A stretch of 64,000 nucleotides of DNA, from positions 186,001 to 250,000 of the forward strand of contig JAKACP010000001.1 in assembly GCA_021821305.1 (NCBI GenBank), read 5' to 3'. The notes beneath the pieces were generated by a model. It had not been told where the DNA came from and searched no databases. It was given only the letters and a program-made list of their open reading frames with translations. Below, in pieces: positions 40,442 through 47,996 of this stretch (within the stretch, counting starts at the first letter, position 1; each line of letters opens with the position of its first letter). The position numbers were made by a program, and so were the translations under genes. This DNA is from a bacterium (GTDB lineage Bacteria; Patescibacteria; Paceibacteria; Moranbacterales; UBA1568).

Positions 40442-41799
40442 TTATGAACAAGAAAGTTTTCCCCGTGAAGGGCATGCACTGCAAATCATGCGAGATACTG
40501 GCCGAGGAGGAGCTCGCGAAGGTCGCGGGAGTGAAGAAGGCGGCCACGGATTTCCGGAGCGGGACCGTGACTATTTTCTATGAAGGGGAGGCACCGTCGG
40601 ATGCCGCGCTCGCGGACGCGATCCGGCGCGCCGGATACGAGGTCGGAGAGAACGATCGCGCGTGGTTCTCGCGGGATTTCTCCTCCTATCTGGAGACGCT
40701 CGCCGCCGCCGTTCTCGTCGGCGTCTTCTATCTCGTCGGGAAGAGCCAGGGATGGTTCTCACTTTCACTCGGGACGAGCGAGGGACTTGAGAGTCTCCCA
40801 TTCGTCTTCGTGGTCGGGCTGACGGCCGGGGTTTCCACTTGCATGGCGATCGTCGGCGGTCTGGTGCTCGCGATTTCCGCACGCTTCGGCGAGCGGCACC
40901 CGGAGGCGAGCACGAAGCGCAAATTCGTCCCGCACCTTTTCTTCAATCTCGGGCGGGTGGGCGGATTCACGCTCCTGGGCGGATTCCTCGGCTTTCTCGG
41001 GTCGACGATACAGCCCTCCGCGTTTTCGGTCGGTATCATCACTGCCCTCGTCGCGATCGTCATGGTGCTGCTCGGTCTCCAGCTCCTTGAGCTTTTTCCG
41101 CGGATTTCCGCATGGAAAGTGATGCTTCCGAAAGGAATCGCGAGAGTTCTTGGCATTCAAACGCATTCGCAGAAGGAATACAGTCATGGAAGGGCGGCGT
41201 TGCTCGGCGCGCTCACGTTCTTTCTCCCGTGCGGCTTCACGCAGGCGGTCCAGCTCTTCGTCGTGACCCAAGGAGACATACTTCTCGGCGCACTCACGAT
41301 GGGAACGTTCGCGTTCGGGACGGCACCGGGGCTGCTTGGAATCGGTGGGCTTTCCTCGGTCGTCAGGGGCGTGTTCGGACGGTACTTCTTCCGGACGGCC
41401 GGTGTCGCGGTCATCGCGCTCGGCGCGTTCAATTTTCAGAACGGGCTGAACCTGCTCAATCTCGGAAAAGTGCAGGTGGTCGCTCCGGAGGCGCAGGAGG
41501 CGGTGAAAGGATCGTCTCCGCAGGAAAAGAAAGAGCCGCAGGTCATCCATATGACGCAGGAGGCGGACGGATACTATCCGAATGAGTTTACGGTGAAGAA
41601 GGGCCAGCCGGTGCAATGGGTGATCGATTCGAAAGATTCGTATACCTGCGCTGTATCACTTATTGCCCCGAAGATCGGCGTGAAAAGGATTCTTCAGTCC
41701 GGCGAGAATGTCGTCACCTTCACGCCCAAAGCGGTCGGGACGATTCCGTTCTCCTGCTCGATGGGGATGTATCGCGGTGTTATCAAAGTCATCGAATAA
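40438..41799 (+). CDS. HMA-DsbD/TauE-like-cupredoxin fusion
   Basis: A 453-aa membrane protein. An N-terminal HMA metal-binding domain (about 1-65; GMHCKSCEI) is followed by a six-helix DsbD/TauE-like domain (about 80-340) with Cys in GVSTCMAIVGG and FLPCGFTQA, then a C-terminal cupredoxin (about 370-453) with SYTCAVSL and FSCSMGMYRG. The order implies passage of copper or electrons from an inside HMA domain to an outside cupredoxin. The 4-bp overlap (ATGA) with csoR couples them; ATG 40444 is an alternative start. Confidence 0.82.
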   Translation: MIMNKKVFPVKGMHCKSCEILAEEELAKVAGVKKAATDFRSGTVTIFYEGEAPSDAALADAIRRAGYEVGENDRAWFSRDFSSYLETLAAAVLVGVFYLVGKSQGWFSLSLGTSEGLESLPFVFVVGLTAGVSTCMAIVGGLVLAISARFGERHPEASTKRKFVPHLFFNLGRVGGFTLLGGFLGFLGSTIQPSAFSVGIITALVAIVMVLLGLQLLELFPRISAWKVMLPKGIARVLGIQTHSQKEYSHGRAALLGALTFFLPCGFTQAVQLFVVTQGDILLGALTMGTFAFGTAPGLLGIGGLSSVVRGVFGRYFFRTAGVAVIALGAFNFQNGLNLLNLGKVQVVAPEAQEAVKGSSPQEKKEPQVIHMTQEADGYYPNEFTVKKGQPVQWVIDSKDSYTCAVSLIAPKIGVKRILQSGENVVTFTPKAVGTIPFSCSMGMYRGVIKVIE

Positions 41800-41845
41800 T
41801 TCCACGGTAGGTATGGCGTAATATTAAGTCGATAGGAACAGTCAT

Positions 41846-42172
41846 ATGAAACTCGGCATCATCCTGCAGTCCAACATCCCGGAGCATGTGTGGAATACAT
41901 TCCGTCTCGGGATCACCGCGCTCAATGCCGGTCATGAAGTGGATGTTTTCCTCCTGAACGAAGGATCGGAGCTCGAAACCGTTCCCGATAGCGAAACGTT
42001 CGATGTCTCCGTAAAAGTGAAGGAATTCAAGGAGTTGCAAGGGAATATCCGTGCCTGCGGGACCTGCCTTCAGGTGCGTGGCAGGGAAGGCTCTGGAACG
42101 TGTCCGGTTTCCACGATGTCCGATCTGCTCGGAATGATCGAGCGTTCGGACAAGGTGCTGGTATTCGGTTGA
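41846..42172 (+). CDS. DsrE/F-like sulfur-relay protein
   Basis: A 108-aa soluble protein of the DsrE/DsrF fold: KLGIILQSNIPEHVWNTFRLGITALNAGHEVDVFLLNEG is the Rossmann-like start. Cys residues in IRACGTCLQVRG and SGTCPVS are candidates for sulfur transfer. Its place between copper genes suggests a sulfur or copper-thiol step, but no classical dsr gene is present, so the reaction is unknown. Confidence 0.75.
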   Translation: MKLGIILQSNIPEHVWNTFRLGITALNAGHEVDVFLLNEGSELETVPDSETFDVSVKVKEFKELQGNIRACGTCLQVRGREGSGTCPVSTMSDLLGMIERSDKVLVFG

Positions 42173-42200
42173 TCGATGATAAATCAGTAAGAATACGCGT

Positions 42201-42461
42201 ATGATGTGGGGTTTCGACGGTGGACCGGCATGGTCCGGATTCGGATGGTTCGGCGGGGTATTCATGATCCTATGGTGGGTCGTGATCATTGCCGGTATCA
42301 TCGCGCTTGTGAAGTGGATCGCGGCTTCCTCGGGCGGGTCGCATGAGTCGTGCGGTCATGAGAAGCGCGGCGACAGCGCGATGGATATCCTCAAGGAGCG
42401 CTATGCGAGCGGAGAGATCGACAAGAAGGAATTCGAGGAAAAAAAGAAGGATATAAGCTGA
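42201..42461 (+). CDS. SHOCT-domain membrane protein
   Basis: An 86-aa protein: a Trp/Gly/Phe-rich N-terminus (MMWGFDGGPAWSGFGWFGG), one transmembrane helix (about 20-42), a CGHEK segment, and the C-terminal SHOCT motif AMDILKERYASGEIDKKEFEEKKKDI. SHOCT is a short oligomerisation module of unknown role, often in copper-linked operons. It lies 7 bp before copA. The tiny protein at 47731 has a similar N-terminal and helix layout. Confidence 0.82.
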   Translation: MMWGFDGGPAWSGFGWFGGVFMILWWVVIIAGIIALVKWIAASSGGSHESCGHEKRGDSAMDILKERYASGEIDKKEFEEKKKDIS

Positions 42462-42468
42462 AACGGAT

Positions 42469-44742
42469 ATGAACGAACCGAAAACATTCGCCATCAAAGG
42501 GATGCACTGCGCGTCGTGCGCGGGTATCATCGAGAAGACCTTCCGGAAAACGGAGGGCGTGATTTCGGCTGAGGTGAATTACGGTACCGAGACCGCCAAA
42601 GTCGCGTTCGACGCCGCGAAAACCGATCCGGGCCGTCTATCGGAGAGCATCAAACCGTTTGGGTATTCACTGGAGGTCCCGCTGGCGGAGGATCATTCGA
42701 TGCATACTGGCGCGGGACAATCGAAACACGAGAAATTGATGGAGCTCGATGAGATGAGGAAGAAAGTCGTCTCGGTGCTTTTCTTGGCCGCTTTTGCCGC
42801 GCTCATCATGGGCTGGGATATCCTCGCGGAATTCGGCATCATTCCCGCGATGTCCTATACGGTGGAAGAATTCCTGCATCACCTGCTTCCGCTCTTCGCG
42901 ACCTACACCCTCTTCGTTGTTGGGCAGCCGTATCTCGCGGGCGTCTATCGGTTCCTCCGGTACGGCAAGGCGAATATGGATACGCTCATCGGTATCGGGA
43001 CCTCCGCGGCGTTTCTCTACAGCTTCGCCGTCTCCGCGCTCGAGGACGTGCTCCGACCGTTTATCGATGTCGAAAATACCTACTACGACGTGACGATCGT
43101 CGTCATCGCGTTCATCACGCTCGGGAAATATCTCGAGGCGCGGTCGAAGCTCAGGACCGGAGATGCGATCGAGAAGCTCCTGAACCTGCAAGCGAAGACC
43201 GCTCTCGTCATCCGTGACGGCAAGGAGATCGAAATCCCGGTGGGCGAGGTCGTGGTCGGCGACACGGTCATCGTGAAACCGGCATCGAAGATCCCGGTCG
43301 ACGGCGTCGTCCTTGAGGGCCTTTCGTACGTCGATGAGTCGATGCTCTCCGGTGAGCCGATGCCGCTTGAAAAAGAGGCGGGTGATACGGTAGCCGCCGG
43401 GACGATGAATACGAGCGGCACGTTCACGTTCGAGGCGACGAAAATCGGACAAGAGACGATGCTCGCGCATATCGTGAAGATGGTGTCGGAAGCGCAGGGG
43501 AGCAAGGCTCCGATCCAGGCCATGGCCGACCGCATCTCGGCGGTGTTCGTCCCCATCGTGCTCGTGATCGCGGTCGTGGCGCTCGCCGCGTGGCTCTTTT
43601 TCGGGACGCAGTCCTTCGGATTTTCGCAGGCGCTTTCGTACGGGTTGGTCTCCTTCGTCTCCGTGCTCATCATCGCGTGTCCGTGCGCTTTGGGGCTCGC
43701 GACGCCGACGGCGATCATCGTCGGGGTCGGCAAGGGCGCACGGGAAGGCATCCTCGTCAAGGATGCGGCGACGCTCGAAAAGCTTCATGAGGCGACGGTC
43801 GTGGTCGTCGATAAGACCGGGACGATCACGAAAGGGAAACCGGAGATCGCGGCCATACGGCCGTCCGAGGGACACACGGAGAAGGAGATCGTCTCGATAC
43901 TCGCCTCCCTCGAGTCCCGGTCCGAGCATCCGATAGCCGACGCAATCGTTTCCTATGCGAAGGAAAACAGTATCGATACGGTCCCGGTCGGGCAGTTCGA
44001 AATGCTGAGAGGCAGGGGAGTGCGCGGGATCATCGATGGCACGGAGTACTCCGCGGGCAACGCGAAGTTCATGAAAGATCTCAAGCTACCGTTCGACGCG
44101 GCGTCCGTAGGACAGGAAACGCGGGAAGGGAAGACCCCGGTCATCCTAGCTACCCGTGAAGCGGTGCTCGGTGTCGTCTTCGTCGCCGATGCGGTCAAAC
44201 CGGAGGCACGGAAGGCGGTGGAAGATCTCCACGCGCTCGGGATACGGGTCGTGATGTTGACCGGGGACGACCGGAATACCGCCCGATTCATCGCGGACAG
44301 CGTCGGTATCAAGGATGTGGAGGCTGAGGTGCTCCCGGAGGGAAAGATGGCCGTAGTGAGGGCGCTCCAGGCGAAAGGCGAGATCGTGGCGATGGTCGGC
44401 GACGGTGTCAACGACGCGCCGGCGCTCGCGGCCGCCGATATCGGTATCGCGATGAGCACGGGGACGGATGCCGCGATAGAATCGGCCGGCGTGACGCTCC
44501 TTCATGGCGATATCTCGAAGCTCGTGAAAGCGGTCCGGCTCTCGAAGATCACGATGCGCGGCATCAGGCAGAATCTCTTCTGGGCGTTCGCGTACAACAT
44601 CGTCGGGATTCCGCTCGCGGCCGGCCTCTTCTACCCGGTCTTCGGATGGCTGCTCAATCCGGTGTTCGCCGGACTCGCCATGGCGCTTTCTTCCGTGTCG
44701 GTCGTGTCTAACTCGCTTCGCCTGAAGGCGAAAAAATTGTAA
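42469..44742 (+). CDS. copA: Copper-exporting P1B-type ATPase
   Basis: A 757-aa copper pump. An N-terminal HMA domain (GMHCASC, about 10-17) is followed by eight transmembrane helices, the TGE-like LSGEP actuator segment, the ion-site CPC in IIACPCALGLATPT, the phosphorylation site DKTGT, the HP motif in SEHPIADAI and the hinge VGDGVNDAPALAAADIG. A YN and MxxxS set near the end (NIVGIPLAAG and MALSSVSVVSNSLRL) fits CopA. It exports Cu(I) and should be under CsoR control. It ends in a 13-bp-arm hairpin. Confidence 0.96.
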   Translation: MNEPKTFAIKGMHCASCAGIIEKTFRKTEGVISAEVNYGTETAKVAFDAAKTDPGRLSESIKPFGYSLEVPLAEDHSMHTGAGQSKHEKLMELDEMRKKVVSVLFLAAFAALIMGWDILAEFGIIPAMSYTVEEFLHHLLPLFATYTLFVVGQPYLAGVYRFLRYGKANMDTLIGIGTSAAFLYSFAVSALEDVLRPFIDVENTYYDVTIVVIAFITLGKYLEARSKLRTGDAIEKLLNLQAKTALVIRDGKEIEIPVGEVVVGDTVIVKPASKIPVDGVVLEGLSYVDESMLSGEPMPLEKEAGDTVAAGTMNTSGTFTFEATKIGQETMLAHIVKMVSEAQGSKAPIQAMADRISAVFVPIVLVIAVVALAAWLFFGTQSFGFSQALSYGLVSFVSVLIIACPCALGLATPTAIIVGVGKGAREGILVKDAATLEKLHEATVVVVDKTGTITKGKPEIAAIRPSEGHTEKEIVSILASLESRSEHPIADAIVSYAKENSIDTVPVGQFEMLRGRGVRGIIDGTEYSAGNAKFMKDLKLPFDAASVGQETREGKTPVILATREAVLGVVFVADAVKPEARKAVEDLHALGIRVVMLTGDDRNTARFIADSVGIKDVEAEVLPEGKMAVVRALQAKGEIVAMVGDGVNDAPALAAADIGIAMSTGTDAAIESAGVTLLHGDISKLVKAVRLSKITMRGIRQNLFWAFAYNIVGIPLAAGLFYPVFGWLLNPVFAGLAMALSSVSVVSNSLRLKAKKL

Positions 44743-44748
44743 TTCAGA

Positions 44749-44863
44749 ACTTATGCGTTTGGTACATTTCTTTGTTGCCGCTCCGGTACTCGACGCGGTA
44801 CATGTATCAGTACAGCTTACTCCGTTCCTCGCGGCGCCTCGAACTGTACTCAAACGCATAAGT
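44749..44863. repeat. Hairpin between copA and multicopper oxidase
   Basis: Arms ACTTATGCGTTTG (44749-44761) and CAAACGCATAAGT (44851-44863) are perfect, and complementarity goes on inside (GTAC near both ends; GCCGC...GCGGC). No gene lies in 44743-44881. It has no sequence match to families A-C. Confidence 0.7.
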
Positions 44864-44881
44864 CCTGTAATCACTTAATGC

Positions 44882-46510
44882 ATGCGTATGATGAAAATAA
44901 TTTTTGCGATCATCGTCTTCGCGGCGATCGCGGGAGGAATATATGTTTTGACGGGCGGCCCGGGTGTCCGCAACGGAAGCCCGGCATCATCCGCGGTTCC
45001 GGCAACCGGAGTGTTTCCGCAGGATGTTTCCGACCTTCCGGAGGCGAAACCGACTCCCGAGATCACGCTTGGGGACGGGGAGACATACGATGTCGGGATT
45101 TTCCCGGTGAAGAAGAAGATCGGCGACACGTGGGTGCGGATGCTCTCGTACAACGGATCCGTCCCGGGACCGGTTTTCCGCGTGAAGGAAGGCGCGGAAG
45201 CGACGATCCGTCTCAAGAACGACGGCGACCTCGAAACGACGCTCCACTCGCACGGATTGCGTCTCGAGAACCTCTTCGACGGCGTACCAGGCGTGACGCA
45301 GGAGCCGATCAAAGTCGGCGATACCTTCGAATACCGTCTGAAATTTTCCGATCCTGGTATGTACTGGTATCACCCGCACGTGCGGACGGATTACGGGCTC
45401 GAGGCGGGGCTCTACGGGACATATATCGTCGATCCGACGGATGCGGGGTACTGGCCGAAGGCGAATCGCGAACTCTCGCTCACGCTCGACGATATCGCGC
45501 TCGGAAAAGATGGTCGTCCGCTTTCCTTCGACCGCGGTGAGACGGACCACACGCTCATGGGGCGGTTCGGCGACACGATGTTCGTGAACGGCGAGACGGA
45601 CTACCGGTTCGCCGCGGCACCGGGGGAGGTTGTCCGGCTCTACCTCGTCAATACGGCGAATGTCCGCCCGTTCGATTTCACGATTCCCGGCGCGAAGATG
45701 AAACTCGTCGGTGCGGACCTCGGGCGGTATGCGCGCGAGACGTTCGTCGAAAGCGTCATGCTTTCGCCCGGTGAACGGAGAGTGGTCGATGTCCTCTTCG
45801 GAATGCCCGGAGAATTCCCGATCGAGCACCGGACCCCGGAGAAACGGTATGCGCTCGGATCGGTCTCCGTCTCCGGAAGCCCGATCGCGGTATCGTACGC
45901 CGAGGAATTCGCCGCTCTTCGGGAGAATAGGGCGGTCGCGGAAGAGATGAATCCGCTCTTCGGTGAGTACCTCTCAAAGGCGCCGGACAAGAAGCTCGAT
46001 CTCACGCTCGCGATGGGCGGGATGATGGGGGCGCCCTCGGGGATGCACCGGATGTCCGGTGGCGGGATGATGGAGGACGCGATGATGGGCATGGGGGACG
46101 ACGGCGAAACCATCGAGTGGGAAGACGAGATGGCGGCGATGAATACGGGTTCGACAACCAAGACCCTCACGTGGAAACTCCGCGATGCCGCGACGGGCAA
46201 GGAGAACATGAGGATCGATGATTGGAAATTCAAAGTCGGTGACAAAGTGAAAATCCGGATATTCAATGATTCCTCCTCGATGCATCCGATGCAGCACCCG
46301 ATACATTTCCACGGCCAGCGCTTCGTCGTGCTCTCGACGAACGGCGTCAGGAACGCCGATCCCGTCTGGCAGGACACGACGCTCCTCCCGAAGGGCGAGA
46401 CCGTCGACATCCTCCTCGAGCTTACGAACCCGGGAGAGTGGATGGCGCACTGCCATATCGTCGAACATGCCGAAGCGGGAATGATGATGACCTTTTCAGT
46501 CGAAAAGTAA
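44882..46510 (+). CDS. Multicopper oxidase with Met-rich insert
   Basis: A 542-aa exported oxidase of the CueO/CopA type. An N-terminal helix (about 4-20) is followed by three cupredoxin domains. Copper motifs are HSHGLRL, YWYHPHVRTDYG, PIHFHGQRF and the final HCHIVEHAEAGMMM with the type-1 Cys (MAHCH). A Met-rich segment near 375-410 (GGMMGAPSGMHRMSGGGMM) is like the CueO Cu(I) site. It should oxidise Cu(I) to Cu(II) outside the membrane. The start is uncertain among 44882-44891. Confidence 0.93.
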   Translation: MRMMKIIFAIIVFAAIAGGIYVLTGGPGVRNGSPASSAVPATGVFPQDVSDLPEAKPTPEITLGDGETYDVGIFPVKKKIGDTWVRMLSYNGSVPGPVFRVKEGAEATIRLKNDGDLETTLHSHGLRLENLFDGVPGVTQEPIKVGDTFEYRLKFSDPGMYWYHPHVRTDYGLEAGLYGTYIVDPTDAGYWPKANRELSLTLDDIALGKDGRPLSFDRGETDHTLMGRFGDTMFVNGETDYRFAAAPGEVVRLYLVNTANVRPFDFTIPGAKMKLVGADLGRYARETFVESVMLSPGERRVVDVLFGMPGEFPIEHRTPEKRYALGSVSVSGSPIAVSYAEEFAALRENRAVAEEMNPLFGEYLSKAPDKKLDLTLAMGGMMGAPSGMHRMSGGGMMEDAMMGMGDDGETIEWEDEMAAMNTGSTTKTLTWKLRDAATGKENMRIDDWKFKVGDKVKIRIFNDSSSMHPMQHPIHFHGQRFVVLSTNGVRNADPVWQDTTLLPKGETVDILLELTNPGEWMAHCHIVEHAEAGMMMTFSVEK

Positions 46511-46538
46511 GTGGATGTAACAAGTAAGGACCAAACAT

Positions 46539-46946
46539 ATGCAGGAATCGATCATGACGACGCCGTACGGATACTCCGTGCGTGTCAAGGCCTCCTTCAG
46601 GGAGGCGGTGGAGCGGGTGAAGGAGGCGTTCGCGGCCGAAAAGTTCGGCGTCCTTTCGGAAATCGACGTGAAGGCGAAAATGAAGGAGAAGCTCGGGGAA
46701 GATATGGAGGACTATGTCATCCTCGGGATGTGCAATCCGAAACTCGCGTACGGGGCGCTCCGGATGGAAACCGAGATCGGCCTTCTCCTCCCATGCAACG
46801 TGATCGTCTACCGCACGGACGGCGTGACGCATGTCGCTGCCCAACGGCCGCAGGTGATGCTCGCCGTCACCGGGAACGAATCGATCGTCGCCGCCGCGGA
46901 GGAAGCGGACGAGAAAATCCTCCGCGCGATCCGATCACTCGTATAG
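46539..46946 (+). CDS. DUF302 protein
   Basis: A 135-aa protein of the DUF302 family (FREAVERVKEAFAAEKFGVLSEIDVKAKMKEKLGEDMEDYVILGMCNPKLAYGAL...GLLLPCNVIVY). The NP and LLPCN patterns are the family's hallmarks. Its function is unknown, but it is common beside copper and sulfur detox genes, as here between a multicopper oxidase and a CuA protein. It lacks a signal peptide, so it is likely cytosolic. Confidence 0.9.
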   Translation: MQESIMTTPYGYSVRVKASFREAVERVKEAFAAEKFGVLSEIDVKAKMKEKLGEDMEDYVILGMCNPKLAYGALRMETEIGLLLPCNVIVYRTDGVTHVAAQRPQVMLAVTGNESIVAAAEEADEKILRAIRSLV

Positions 46947-46961
46947 TGAGAGTTCCGTCAT

Positions 46962-47528
46962 ATGAAAGGAATCCTCATCGTCCTTCTCGTCGTTTTTTCC
47001 GTGATGGAAATCATGGCGTGGAAGGTGTATACGGCTTCGAAAGAGGAGCGGCAAGCGGATAGTTCCGTACAGGGCGTACCGATCTCGGCCCAAACAGGCA
47101 TCGCGTCGGCTCCTCCCGAGGAGACGGATGCGAATATCGCGGAGGATGCGGAACCGTCGGCCGAAAAAAACGTCGCCGACCTGCCCGCCGGCGATACCGG
47201 GAGCGAGGAGAACGCGACGTATCCGCGCATCAGTGTGGAAGAAAAAAACGGAGTGACGGAGCGGACGATCCACATGGGGGTGCGACAATGGGCGTGGGAT
47301 CCGGCGGAGATACGCGCGAAACAGGGCGAACTCGTGCGGCTCGTGATCCACAACGCCGACGTGCGGCACGCGATCGTCATACCCGATCTCGGCGTCGAGG
47401 CGGATATTCCCGAAGAGGGAGCTATCGTCGAATTCACCGCGTCCCGGCGAGGGACATTCGATTTCCTGTGTGCCACCTATTGCGGGACGGGCCATGCCAT
47501 GATGCAGGGGAGAATAGTCATCGAATGA
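46962..47528 (+). CDS. Stand-alone CuA-domain protein (COX2-like)
   Basis: A 188-aa protein with one N-terminal helix (about 3-22), a polar acidic linker (about 25-95), and a C-terminal cupredoxin. That domain has a His in NADVRHAIVIP and the exact CuA spacing CATYCGTGHAMM (Cys-x3-Cys-x3-His-x2-Met). So it should bind the binuclear CuA centre of cytochrome oxidase subunit II. No heme oxidase subunit I is in the window. It may carry electrons to another acceptor or serve in copper handling. Confidence 0.85.
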   Translation: MKGILIVLLVVFSVMEIMAWKVYTASKEERQADSSVQGVPISAQTGIASAPPEETDANIAEDAEPSAEKNVADLPAGDTGSEENATYPRISVEEKNGVTERTIHMGVRQWAWDPAEIRAKQGELVRLVIHNADVRHAIVIPDLGVEADIPEEGAIVEFTASRRGTFDFLCATYCGTGHAMMQGRIVIE

Positions 47529-47730
47529 TTCGCCGCAAGCAAATCTCCGCATCTCTTGTAGTAAGGGAGAGAGACTGCTCTTGTGTGCCCACCTCCATTT
47601 TTAAACGATCCGCGCGAGCACTCATATGAACCCTCCGGTTGCCCTTACGGCTGGCCGTGCGACCGATGCGGCCTTGGTGAAAATGGCTGGGCTGCATTAA
47701 GTATTTTGATAGAGGAAAGAGGTGAAACAT

Positions 47731-47874
47731 ATGATGGGATATTATTACGGCGACATGATGGGTGGCTCCGGGTGGGGCGCGTGGCCTTTGTTCGGGTCGG
47801 TGCTTTACGTGCTCGTGCTCGTGCTCATGGTGCTCGGTATCGTCGCGCTGTGGAAGTACATCGCGAAGAAGTGA
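47731..47874 (+). CDS. Tiny membrane protein of the copper island
   Basis: A 47-aa protein: MMGYYYGDMMGGSGWGAWPL at the N-terminus (Met, Tyr and Trp rich), one hydrophobic helix (about 22-40) and a WKYIAKK tail. It has a strong AGAGGTGAAAC ribosome-binding site. The layout (Met/Gly/Trp head, then one helix and a short basic end) is like the start of the SHOCT protein at 42201. Function is unknown. The 200 bp before it hold no clear gene. Confidence 0.65.
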   Translation: MMGYYYGDMMGGSGWGAWPLFGSVLYVLVLVLMVLGIVALWKYIAKK

Positions 47875-47908
47875 CCGCTGATATCGGATCGGGTGGCGGC
47901 TCCCCGGT

Positions 47909-47973
47909 TTGACAGGGTGGCTTTTTTCGGGCATAATGAACGGTGATCAGGGAAAGGCGGCGACGCCTTTTTC
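47909..47973 (+). promoter_or_regulatory. typA promoter with leader terminator
   Basis: TTGACA (47909-47914), 17 bp, CATAAT (47932-47937). The short leader holds AAAGGCG-GCGA-CGCCTTT (47953-47970) and TTTC, a stem with a GNRA-type loop: a possible attenuator. Confidence 0.6.
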
Positions 47974-47996
47974 TTGTCGTTTTTTAGAAAGGATCT

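Noticed and set aside
47529..47730. Possible structured RNA between the CuA gene and the 47-aa gene
   Set aside because: Some complementarity (CCCACCTCCATTTT with AAAATGGCTGGG) but no convincing overall fold, promoter or terminator.
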